Shown here: piece after piece, positions 1 to 6,722 of the stretch
How the letters are laid out: each line of letters starts with the position of its first letter
How positions within the stretch are numbered: position 1 is the first letter of the stretch
Source: SAR92 clade bacterium
Lineage (GTDB): Bacteria; Pseudomonadota; Gammaproteobacteria; Pseudomonadales; Porticoccaceae
Length of the DNA stretch: 7,090 nt
Assembly: GCA_018607545.1 (NCBI GenBank)
Contig: JABBBF010000110.1
Location: forward strand, 1-7,090
Direction of reading: 5' to 3'
Notes under the pieces: generated by a model
Told to the model about the DNA's origin: nothing
The model's input: the letters and a program-made list of their open reading frames with translations, nothing else
Databases searched by the model: none
Position numbers and translations under genes: made by a program

Positions 1-186
1 GATACTCCGGTTACCTACAGCCTCGATAGCGCCGCGAGCAATGGCTCTGCCACGCTCAGCGCAAATGGCAGTCTTGCTTACACGCCCAATACCGGTTTTA
101 GCGGCAGTGATAGCTTCACCTACACAGTTGTTGATGCAGATGGGGATCAATCCTCAGCAACAGTTTCAATCAGCGTTATTGCGGCC
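1..186 (+). other. Encoded C-terminal part of a cadherin/Ig-like tandem repeat domain
   Basis: The first ~60 visible residues contain the pattern NGSLAYTPNTGFSGSDSFTY followed by TVVDADGDQSSATVSISV. This is the hallmark of bacterial cadherin-like or Big_9/VCBS-type repeats (G.L.YTP..GF.G.DSFTY.V.D..G..S.A.V.I.V). Such repeats usually occur in tandem in large extracellular proteins, where they act as spacers or adhesion modules. Only the end of one copy is inside the window, so the repeat number is unknown. It joins the GH3 unit through a short AANTPFSWP segment. Confidence 0.8.
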
Positions 187-2469
187 AACACGCCCTTCTC
201 CTGGCCCGCAGTCAACAGTGTTGTCACTGAAGATGTGGACGCAGCTGTTGGTTTTGTTGTCGCTGAAATGACTCTCGCCGAAAAAATAGGCCAGATGGTC
301 CAAGCTGAAATTGGTGGCGTTAGCGTTGAACAGGTGCGTGAATACAATCTGGGCTCTGTCCTCAATGGCGGTGGCAGCTGGCCAAATGGCCGGAACTCTA
401 GTATCGCTGACTGGGTTGCCTTGGCGGATAGTCTGTACGAGGCCAGTACAGATACCAGCGATGGCGGCGTAGGCATTCCGCTTATCTGGGGTACCGACGC
501 CGTTCATGGTCACAACAATGTGATTGGCGCCACTATCTTTCCCCACAATATAGGTCTGGGCGCGACCAATAATCCCGCGCTGATGCGTGAAATTGGCGAA
601 GTTACCGCCCTGGAAGTTGCCGCAACTGGTATTGACTGGGTGTTTGCACCCACTCTGGCAGTTGTGCGCGATGACCGCTGGGGTAGAACCTATGAGGGCT
701 ATTCCGAAGATCCGCAAATCGTTAGAGCCTATGCGGGTGAAATTGTCACTGGCCTGCAGGGTGATGATACGGATCGCTTTGGGCCCGCCCATGTGATTGC
801 CACAGCAAAACATTTTATTGGTGATGGCGGCACGCAGAACGGTATCGACCAGGGCAATACCGTGATTAGCGAAATCGAGCTGCGGGATATCCATGCCCAG
901 GGCTACTTTAGCGCACTGGGTGCAGGTGCGCAGACGGTTATGGCCTCTTACAACAGCTGGAATGGCTCAAAGCTGCATGGCAATGATCATCTGCTGACCG
1001 ATGTTCTTAAAGAACAGATGGGCTTTGATGGCTTTGTGATCGGCGACTGGAACGGCCATGGCCAGGTGCCGGGCTGCAGCGACGGCCAATGTGCCCAGGC
1101 GATTATGGCTGGGGTTGATATGATTATGGTGCCCTTTGCCTGGGAGCAGTTTATCCAGAACACCATTGCTCAGGTTCAGAATGGTGCCATTCCTATGTCG
1201 CGTATCGACGATGCGGTGACGCGTATTCTGCGGGTAAAAATGCGTGCCGGCTTTGCCGATAAGGCAAAACCCTCCGAGCGTTTGCATGCCAACAACAATG
1301 CATTGATAGGCTCTGCAGCGCACCGCGCTGTCGCTCGCCAGGCAGTTCGTGAATCACTGGTGCTATTGAAAAACAGCGATAATATTTTACCCCTGTCACC
1401 CAATGCCAATGTATTAGTGGCCGGCAGTGGTGCCAATGATATTGGCAAGCAGAGCGGTGGCTGGACAATCAGCTGGCAGGGTGTCCAGAACGCCAACGGC
1501 GACTTCCCCGGGGGCACTTCTATCTATGCCGGCATCCAGTCAGCGGTTAGCGCTGCTGGCGGTACCAGCAGATTAAGTGTTAGCGGCAATTTCAGCGGCA
1601 CAACTCCAGATGTGGCCATCGTGGTATTTGGCGAGTCGCCCTATGCCGAGGGTGTGGGTGATTTAACCAATATTGAGTACCAGAGCGGCAATAAGTCAGA
1701 CCTGGCTCTACTGGAATCTCTGCGCGCCCAGGATATCCCTGTGGTTTCGATTTTCTTAACCGGGCGTCCGCTCTGGGTTAATAGCGAACTCAATGCATCC
1801 AATGCCTTTGTTGCCGCCTGGCTTCCGGGCTCTGAAGGTGGCGGTATCGCCGATGTTATCTTCAAAAATACTGCCGGTGAAATCAACTATGACTTTAGCG
1901 GCAAGCTTTCATTCTCATGGCCAAAACGCGGCGATCAGTTAATCCTCAATCGCAATGACATCGATTACGATCCGCTGTTTGCCTATGGCTTTGGTTTAAC
2001 CTACCAGGATACAGATACACTGGGTGACAATCTGGATACCTCCGGTGACAACTCAAGTCAGCCTCAGACCGTTATCTCGGTTCCCGGCACCATTGAAGCT
2101 GAGCAATATGTGGCCATGAGCGGCATTCAGACCGAGGCCTCGTCAGACAGTGGCGGTGGTACTGGCGGCGGCAGAAATATCGGCTATGTGGATGCCGACG
2201 ATTGGTTGGAATACAACATTGATGTGCAGACACCGGGCAGTTATGTTGTTGAATATCGACTTGCCAGCAATGAGGGTAGCACTGGCTTTAGAACACTGGT
2301 TGATGGTGTGGAGATAGATCGTCAGACGGTGCCCAATAGCGGTGGCTGGCAGAACTGGGTAACCCTGTCCGCAACGGTCAATTTGCAAGCCGGAGAGCAG
2401 ACCTTGCGTATTAATGCCCTGGGCCCCTCATGGAATATGAACTGGATTCGGTTCACTGTAAATAATTAA
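1..2469 (+). CDS. Modular GH3 exo-beta-glucanase with Ig/cadherin-like repeat and CBM6 (5' partial)
   Basis: The frame is open from base 1 to TAA at 2467-2469, giving 822 visible residues; the true start lies upstream. Residues are counted from the window edge. Residues 1-60 are the end of a cadherin/Ig-like repeat and about 66-665 are the GH3 unit. GH3 signatures are the EMTLAEKIGQM opening, an R229/E232 motif before YSEDP, KHF at 270-272, and the probable nucleophile D349 in VIGDW. The likely acid/base is E550 in GESPYAEGVGD, by analogy with barley ExoI. W350 and W488 (GGWT) match the ExoI +1 subsite tryptophan clamp. A CBM6 closes the protein. The catalytic unit resembles Pseudoalteromonas ExoP, which releases glucose from the non-reducing ends of beta-1,3/1,4-glucans, so laminarin or mixed-linkage glucan is the likely substrate. 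The repeat and CBM imply export, though no signal peptide is in view. A GH3 with another beta-glucoside preference remains possible. Confidence 0.93.
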   Translation, partial: DTPVTYSLDSAASNGSATLSANGSLAYTPNTGFSGSDSFTYTVVDADGDQSSATVSISVIAANTPFSWPAVNSVVTEDVDAAVGFVVAEMTLAEKIGQMVQAEIGGVSVEQVREYNLGSVLNGGGSWPNGRNSSIADWVALADSLYEASTDTSDGGVGIPLIWGTDAVHGHNNVIGATIFPHNIGLGATNNPALMREIGEVTALEVAATGIDWVFAPTLAVVRDDRWGRTYEGYSEDPQIVRAYAGEIVTGLQGDDTDRFGPAHVIATAKHFIGDGGTQNGIDQGNTVISEIELRDIHAQGYFSALGAGAQTVMASYNSWNGSKLHGNDHLLTDVLKEQMGFDGFVIGDWNGHGQVPGCSDGQCAQAIMAGVDMIMVPFAWEQFIQNTIAQVQNGAIPMSRIDDAVTRILRVKMRAGFADKAKPSERLHANNNALIGSAAHRAVARQAVRESLVLLKNSDNILPLSPNANVLVAGSGANDIGKQSGGWTISWQGVQNANGDFPGGTSIYAGIQSAVSAAGGTSRLSVSGNFSGTTPDVAIVVFGESPYAEGVGDLTNIEYQSGNKSDLALLESLRAQDIPVVSIFLTGRPLWVNSELNASNAFVAAWLPGSEGGGIADVIFKNTAGEINYDFSGKLSFSWPKRGDQLILNRNDIDYDPLFAYGFGLTYQDTDTLGDNLDTSGDNSSQPQTVISVPGTIEAEQYVAMSGIQTEASSDSGGGTGGGRNIGYVDADDWLEYNIDVQTPGSYVVEYRLASNEGSTGFRTLVDGVEIDRQTVPNSGGWQNWVTLSATVNLQAGEQTLRINALGPSWNMNWIRFTVNN
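2071..2466 (+). other. Encoded C-terminal carbohydrate-binding module, family 6 (CBM6)
   Basis: Residues about 691-822 (counted from the window edge) open with VPGTIEAEQY, then GYVDADDWLEYNIDV, GSYVVEYRLAS, a GGWQNW segment and a final NMNWIRF strand. These are classic CBM6 landmarks. The aromatic pair and Asn that usually line the variable-loop binding site are plausibly Y729 or W735, W783 and N814. CBM6 modules bind beta-glucans, xylan or agarose ends depending on the member; the ligand cannot be read from sequence. A 20-25 residue linker with repeated Asp-Thr and Gly-Asp-Asn units (about 2008-2070) separates it from the GH3 unit. Confidence 0.88.
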
Positions 2470-2490
2470 CTAACAGCTTTTAACACTCAC

Positions 2491-2520
2491 AGCCCGCTGC
2501 ACTTAGCAGCGGGCTTTTTT
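2491..2520 (+). terminator. Rho-independent terminator of the GH3 gene
   Basis: A perfect 10-bp inverted repeat (AGCCCGCTGC at 2491-2500 and GCAGCGGGCT at 2506-2515) has a 5-nt ACTTA loop and runs into a T tract ending at 2520. The hairpin starts 21 bases after the GH3 stop codon. Read on the - strand it lacks a T tract on its far side, so it should stop + strand transcription well. It is at best a weak terminator for the converging kinase transcript. Confidence 0.95.
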
Positions 2521-2548
2521 ATAGGTACAGGTTTATTTATTAAGCCCA

Positions 2549-4414
2549 CTATCCGCAAGCACTAAATCTATCGGGCTGTTTTTCCTGGTAGCTAAAAAAC
2601 TTGGTGTTTTTATAGGGTAACTTCATAAAACCAGACACTCCCAAACCATCAATCTGCTCCAGATTGATGAGTATCTCGCCAAGACAGCCACGAAATTCCT
2701 GCTCTCTGGATTTATCTAGCAGTGTCAGGTAATTGTGAATTTTTAAGTCCTTCTCCACCGCCTCAAAAATAATACAGCCGGTGTGGTGAATCTGATTCAT
2801 GATTGCCAATATCTTCATAATTGACTCCGGCAGCTGCAGCCACTCATCGGGATCGCTACCGTCCTCGAAATAGGAGTGCAAGAGAGTCTGGTTATCGGTA
2901 CTTTTGGCAGGGGGCGTATCGTTGATCTCGAAAGGAATCTGCACAGCATCGTCGGCAATAAATTTGTCCTGTATGTTTTCACGCTCTATATGCAGCGTTT
3001 TTCGTGCATCAAACATACAACTTTTAAATACGCCTTTTTTACTGATTGCCCGCCCCAGAGAAACCAGATTGTTGATTGCCCTGATCAGCGCCGGGGCTAA
3101 GTCGGCATCGTATAGGCTTAGGTTTGAGTCTATATAGACGCCGCCATCGTCCCAGTTGACCGCCAGCCCACCAACAACCGGATAGCAACCGAGATGGCTT
3201 ACAGCAACCACAAAGGCCTTTTCCGTATCGCCCATGCCGCTGAGATAATTTTTATACTCACCATAGCCGCGCAGATTTCCCGCCAAGGGGTGTTTGGCAT
3301 AACGGGGTTGGGCATCAAATACTTCCGAGCCGATCTCCTGACGGAGAAATCCCTTGCGCGAGCTGTAGACTACAGTCTCTACGGCCTCATCGCTGGAGGT
3401 GATTAGCAATGGAATAAGTGATTGTTCCGGCGTATTTTCTGCGCTCTCCGTGCGGCTGACAATATGTTTCATATAGCGCATATTCTCGAAAAAATAGTCC
3501 CCGGCCCTGCAGCGCGTATCGCCATCATCATCGAGCATGCCAGCCAGGGTTCGGGCAAATTCTATCGGCAGCCCCAGTGATTCCGGGGTAATTACATTTT
3601 TACCAAACCGACTGCCCTGCCCTGAGGCCAGTGCATAGAGTGTTCCCGCAAGACCCTGCTCATCAAAGCGCGGTGAGGAGCAGGCACCTTTCAGCTGCTC
3701 CTCACCGATAAAATAGATATCGCCGAGCTTCGCATTACTCTTCTGGTATTCCATATTCATAGCATCAAGGCCAAGACTATCAATACGATCACCGAGATGG
3801 TTCTCCTGGGCAACCACCGCAGCGCCCCAATCGATTAACGAGATAGTTTCGCTGTTGGCATCAAACATAATATTTGATGGCTTGATATCGCCGTGGACGA
3901 TGCTTGAACGCCCGGCGTTATTGCGTAAACGCAGCAGGATATCTGCCATCTGTGCGGCGATCTTTAATATCAGGCGGGGCTCGAGTCTGCCCTGCTGACG
4001 AGCGTATTCCTGCAGGTTAATCCCGGGGGCGCGGGACATCATTAATATGGATTGGCCGCGAACTGTCTGGAAGGCGATAAATTCCGGAATGCCCTGGTGC
4101 GCAACCTGGCTGAGCATAAAGCCCTCCTCATCGAGGCGATCCTTTATATGCTGGGGCAATGTGATCCGCGAGAATTTAAACACGTATTGCTGTGGCTCAG
4201 AGTTATCACCTGCGCTACTGGTACCGGCAAAAACAAAGCCATAGGCACCGTTGCCAATTAATTCGATATTGCTGTAACCGAGCCGCGCTAACTGGGATTC
4301 GCAGAGCTGCAACCAGCTCTTGAGTTTGCGGGCATCTTTATGACTGAGCAGATAGAACGATTGCTCTTCATTGATATAGAAATGCTGTAGATTTTTGCTC
4401 TTATGCAAACTCAA
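2549..4414 (-). CDS. Hanks-type Ser/Thr protein kinase with uncharacterised C-terminal region
   Basis: The gene encodes 621 residues. The kinase domain spans about 50-315: glycine loop G54-N-G56-A-Y-G59-F-V61, ATP-anchoring lysine K80 (VFKFS), helix C glutamate E96 or E97, and catalytic loop HGDIKPSN (174-181) with catalytic D176, K178 and N181. The metal-binding DFG is DWG (195-197), subdomain VIII is GDIYFIGEEQ (231-240), and D251 is the likely helix F aspartate. All core catalytic residues are present, so it should be active. The residue before the catalytic Asp is Gly, so it is a non-RD kinase. Residues ~325-621 match no family I recognise, and no convincing transmembrane segment or PASTA repeat is visible, so a cytoplasmic location is likely. 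The TTG start is supported by an in-frame TAA two codons upstream (4418-4420) and a strong Shine-Dalgarno. It lies 38 bases after bkdB with no terminator between, so cotranscription with bkd is likely. The substrate is unknown. Confidence 0.88.
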   Translation of the reverse strand: MSLHKSKNLQHFYINEEQSFYLLSHKDARKLKSWLQLCESQLARLGYSNIELIGNGAYGFVFAGTSSAGDNSEPQQYVFKFSRITLPQHIKDRLDEEGFMLSQVAHQGIPEFIAFQTVRGQSILMMSRAPGINLQEYARQQGRLEPRLILKIAAQMADILLRLRNNAGRSSIVHGDIKPSNIMFDANSETISLIDWGAAVVAQENHLGDRIDSLGLDAMNMEYQKSNAKLGDIYFIGEEQLKGACSSPRFDEQGLAGTLYALASGQGSRFGKNVITPESLGLPIEFARTLAGMLDDDGDTRCRAGDYFFENMRYMKHIVSRTESAENTPEQSLIPLLITSSDEAVETVVYSSRKGFLRQEIGSEVFDAQPRYAKHPLAGNLRGYGEYKNYLSGMGDTEKAFVVAVSHLGCYPVVGGLAVNWDDGGVYIDSNLSLYDADLAPALIRAINNLVSLGRAISKKGVFKSCMFDARKTLHIERENIQDKFIADDAVQIPFEINDTPPAKSTDNQTLLHSYFEDGSDPDEWLQLPESIMKILAIMNQIHHTGCIIFEAVEKDLKIHNYLTLLDKSREQEFRGCLGEILINLEQIDGLGVSGFMKLPYKNTKFFSYQEKQPDRFSACG

Positions 4415-4420
4415 GTTTTA

Positions 4421-4427
4421 TCACCTC
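4421..4427 (-). promoter_or_regulatory. Strong Shine-Dalgarno fixing the kinase TTG start
   Basis: On the - strand GAGGTGA lies 6 bases upstream of the TTG at 4414-4412. It pairs perfectly with seven bases of the 16S rRNA anti-Shine-Dalgarno. Together with the in-frame stop at 4420-4418 it makes this TTG the best start. A second TTG two codons later is possible but less well spaced. Confidence 0.85.
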
Positions 4428-4452
4428 ATTCCTCAACTGACAGCTAAAGGCA

Positions 4453-5682
4453 TTACATCATGGCAGCAAGCATGGTCGATGGAATCTCTAAATAGCCAGA
4501 CCATAAATTATTAAAGCGGGCTATGGTGCCACCATCAATTACTCGGTGGTCACCGGACCAACTTACGGTCATGATCTTTCGTGCCACCAGATCTCCCTGC
4601 TCGTTGTAACGGGGCAGGGTCTGAATCTTGCCTAGGGCCACAATCGCCACACCGGGCTTATTGATAATCGGTGTCGCCGCAGTGCCGCCAATAGCCCCTA
4701 TATTGGAAATAGTGATAGTGCCTCCAGAAAGATCCTGAGGGTCAATTTTGCCACTGCGGGCCGCGGCGGTCAGGCGCATCACTTCCCGAGCTATATCCAA
4801 TATGCCCAACTGCTGGACATTCTTAATATTTGGCACCAGAAGCCCGGTTTTGCCATCCACTGCCATGCCTATATTGTGACTGCCAACATAAGTCAGCTCG
4901 CTAAAATCGTCGTTGGTGCGGCTATTGAGAATCGGGAATTCTTTTATCGCCAACGACAGTGCTTTAATAAATAACGGCATCAGGGTTATTTTTAAATCAT
5001 CTGTGGCATAGCCCTCTTTCAGATTCTGGCGCAGTGCTAGCAACTGGGTAACATCCACTTCATCCACATAGGTAAAGTGGGGAATGGTTGATAGCGCATC
5101 ACTCATGCGCTCAGCCATTATTTTGCGCACGCCTTTTATGGGCTCGATCCGATCTTCAGCTTCGCTGCTCTGCTTAACGGCGGGTGTTTTTTTCTCACTC
5201 AAATAATCAAGCACATCTTCTTTTAATACTCGACCCTGCTTGCCTGTTCCCTCGATGGTGGCCAAGTCCAATTTATGTTCTCGGGCCATTTTTCGCACGG
5301 CTGGGGTGGTTAATACTCTCTGGCTATCAGCAGATACTTGAGTGACGGGGGCGTGAATCACTTTCTCAACGGCTGCAGTGGCGGTTTCTACAGGTTTACT
5401 CTCCGCTGGCGCGCTTTGCTCTTTAGTCTCTTCCGTTGCCTGCGCCTCTAATTCAATCGCAAAAAGCGGCTCATGCACTTTGGCAGTATCACCCTCTGCA
5501 TAATACAGTTTGGTGATGCGGCCGTTGTACATGGAGGGGATTTCAACAATGGCTTTATCGGTACTGACATCGACAACAATCTGGTCTTCTTCGATTTTAT
5601 CGCCCTCTGCAATCTTCCATTCGATCACCTCGCACTCGACAATACCTTCACCAATATCCGGCAATATAAAATCTTTTTGCAT
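4453..5682 (-). CDS. bkdB: Branched-chain 2-oxoacid dehydrogenase E2 (dihydrolipoyl acyltransferase)
   Basis: This is the core acyltransferase of the branched-chain 2-oxoacid dehydrogenase complex. It transfers the acyl group from E1-bound thiamine diphosphate through lipoyl-lysine to CoA. From the ATG at 5682 it has 409 residues, normal for a bacterial E2 with a single lipoyl domain. The lipoyl domain (about 1-80) begins DFILPDIGEGIVECEV and carries the lipoylated lysine K43 in STDKA. An Ala/Glu/Pro-rich linker follows, then the peripheral subunit-binding domain (about 123-161, TTPAVRKMAREHKLDL). The catalytic domain (about 180-409) has the active-site motif GDHRVIDGG with H379 and D383. An in-frame TTG seven codons upstream is rejected because AAGGAG sits 6 bases before the ATG and family members begin near the ILPDIGEG strand. 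It lies 44 bases after bkdA2 in the same operon. A pyruvate-specific E2 is less likely, given the BCKDH-type E1 partners. Confidence 0.93.
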   Translation of the reverse strand: MQKDFILPDIGEGIVECEVIEWKIAEGDKIEEDQIVVDVSTDKAIVEIPSMYNGRITKLYYAEGDTAKVHEPLFAIELEAQATEETKEQSAPAESKPVETATAAVEKVIHAPVTQVSADSQRVLTTPAVRKMAREHKLDLATIEGTGKQGRVLKEDVLDYLSEKKTPAVKQSSEAEDRIEPIKGVRKIMAERMSDALSTIPHFTYVDEVDVTQLLALRQNLKEGYATDDLKITLMPLFIKALSLAIKEFPILNSRTNDDFSELTYVGSHNIGMAVDGKTGLLVPNIKNVQQLGILDIAREVMRLTAAARSGKIDPQDLSGGTITISNIGAIGGTAATPIINKPGVAIVALGKIQTLPRYNEQGDLVARKIMTVSWSGDHRVIDGGTIARFNNLWSGYLEIPSTMLAAMM

Positions 5683-5688
5683 CTCTCT

Positions 5689-5694
5689 CTCCTT
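5689..5694 (-). promoter_or_regulatory. Shine-Dalgarno deciding the bkdB start
   Basis: AAGGAG on the - strand ends 6 bases before the ATG at 5682-5680. It lies inside the seven-codon extension that begins at the TTG at 5703, so it selects the ATG rather than the TTG. Confidence 0.85.
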
Positions 5695-5726
5695 GAAATC
5701 CAACTGGCAGCACTAAATCAAGAGCG

Positions 5727-6719
5727 TTAAAAAGCCAGGCTCGATTTAATTGCTTCATAAACTTTTAGATGATCTGGCAGATACTGTTTTTCATGAATTA
5801 GCGGAAATGGCGTATCCAATCCTGCCACCCTGGTAATCGGCGCTTCCAGATTTAAAAAACACTGCTCTTGAATAGTCGCGGCAATTTCACCGGCAAAGCC
5901 GCCGGTAAGTGGCGCCTCATGGCTGATCAGCAGTCGGCCGGTTTTACTGACCGATGCGCTAACTGTCTCCCTGTCCCAGGGCAGCAGCGTACAGAGATCA
6001 ATCACCTCACAGGAGATGCCATCGGCAGCGGCCATCTCGGCAGCTTTAACAATCTGCACCATCTGTGCACCCCAACCCAGCAATGTAATATCAGTGCCCT
6101 GCTGTACGATTTCTGCAATACCCAGAGGCAGTTCATAATCCTGCTCAGGCACCTCGCCCACCGAGGCACGATAGATCGCTTTGGGTTCAAAAAAGATTAC
6201 CGGATCCGGCTCGCGAATAGAGGCCAGCAGCAGACCTTTGGCCTGATAGGGATTGCTGGGAATCACCACCTTAAGACCGGGGGTATGACAAAAATAGGCT
6301 TCCGGGGATTGGGAGTGATAGAGACCGCCATCAATACCGCCACCATAGGGGGCGCGAATGGTCAGGCCACCGCAGTTAAATTCATCGCCACTGCGATAGC
6401 GAAACTTGGCGGCTTCATTGACGATCTGATCAAAGGCGGGAAAGATATAATCGGCAAACTGTATCTCTGCCACCGCCACTGAGCCCTGGGCCGCCAGACC
6501 GATCGCAAATCCGGCAATACCCTGCTCGGTCAGTGGTGTATTAAAGCAGCGCGGCTTGCCATACTTTTCCTGGAGATTACTGGTGGCGCGAAAGACGCCG
6601 CCAAACTTGCCAATATCTTCACCCAGGCAGATGACTTTTTCGTCCGCAGCCATGGCATTATCCAGGCCATTGTTAACTGCCTGCAGTAGATTCATTCTCG
6701 AAGTGGTTGCCTGGTTCAT
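5727..6719 (-). CDS. bkdA2: Branched-chain 2-oxoacid dehydrogenase E1 beta subunit
   Basis: This is the beta subunit of the thiamine diphosphate-dependent E1 heterotetramer that decarboxylates the keto acids of Val, Leu and Ile. It has 330 residues from the ATG, the usual family length. The N-terminal pyrimidine-binding domain shows [15 protein letters not shown] (about 32-46) and [13 protein letters not shown] with E65, which activates the thiamine aminopyrimidine. [10 protein letters not shown] follows, with H135 at the position of the conserved E1 beta active-site histidine. The C-terminal transketolase-type domain (about 205-330) includes [11 protein letters not shown] and ends near [17 protein letters not shown] and YHSQSPEA are typical of the branched-chain rather than the pyruvate enzyme. 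A TTG directly before the ATG could also initiate, but spacing favours the ATG. The bkdA1 stop lies only 3 bases upstream, indicating tight translational coupling between the two E1 subunits. Confidence 0.94.
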   Translation of the reverse strand: MNQATTSRMNLLQAVNNGLDNAMAADEKVICLGEDIGKFGGVFRATSNLQEKYGKPRCFNTPLTEQGIAGFAIGLAAQGSVAVAEIQFADYIFPAFDQIVNEAAKFRYRSGDEFNCGGLTIRAPYGGGIDGGLYHSQSPEAYFCHTPGLKVVIPSNPYQAKGLLLASIREPDPVIFFEPKAIYRASVGEVPEQDYELPLGIAEIVQQGTDITLLGWGAQMVQIVKAAEMAAADGISCEVIDLCTLLPWDRETVSASVSKTGRLLISHEAPLTGGFAGEIAATIQEQCFLNLEAPITRVAGLDTPFPLIHEKQYLPDHLKVYEAIKSSLAF

Positions 6720-6722
6720 CAA

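Noticed and set aside
235..237. GTG as the start of the GH3 gene
   Set aside because: The same frame is open back to base 1 and encodes a recognisable repeat domain and the WPAVNS lead-in to GH3, so this is an internal valine codon.
41..271. Short + strand frame overlapping the repeat/GH3 junction
   Set aside because: It is out of frame with the repeat and GH3 coding sequence, which is continuous from base 1, and it has no protein-like pattern.
166..894. Long - strand open frame (242 codons) opposite the GH3 gene
   Set aside because: It lies entirely antisense to well-conserved GH3 codons, shows no recognisable domain, and has a composition typical of a shadow frame.
4415..4452. Possible separate promoter or terminator between bkdB and the kinase gene
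   Set aside because: The 38-base gap holds a ribosome binding site but no hairpin with T tract and no convincing -35/-10 pair. A promoter inside bkdB cannot be excluded by eye.
5683..5703. Seven-codon N-terminal extension of bkdB from a TTG
   Set aside because: It contains the Shine-Dalgarno for the downstream ATG and would add residues before the conserved first strand of the lipoyl domain.
5868..6482. Long + strand open frame (204 codons) opposite bkdA2
   Set aside because: It is antisense to highly conserved E1 beta sequence, has no recognisable motif, and the sense frame fully explains the region.
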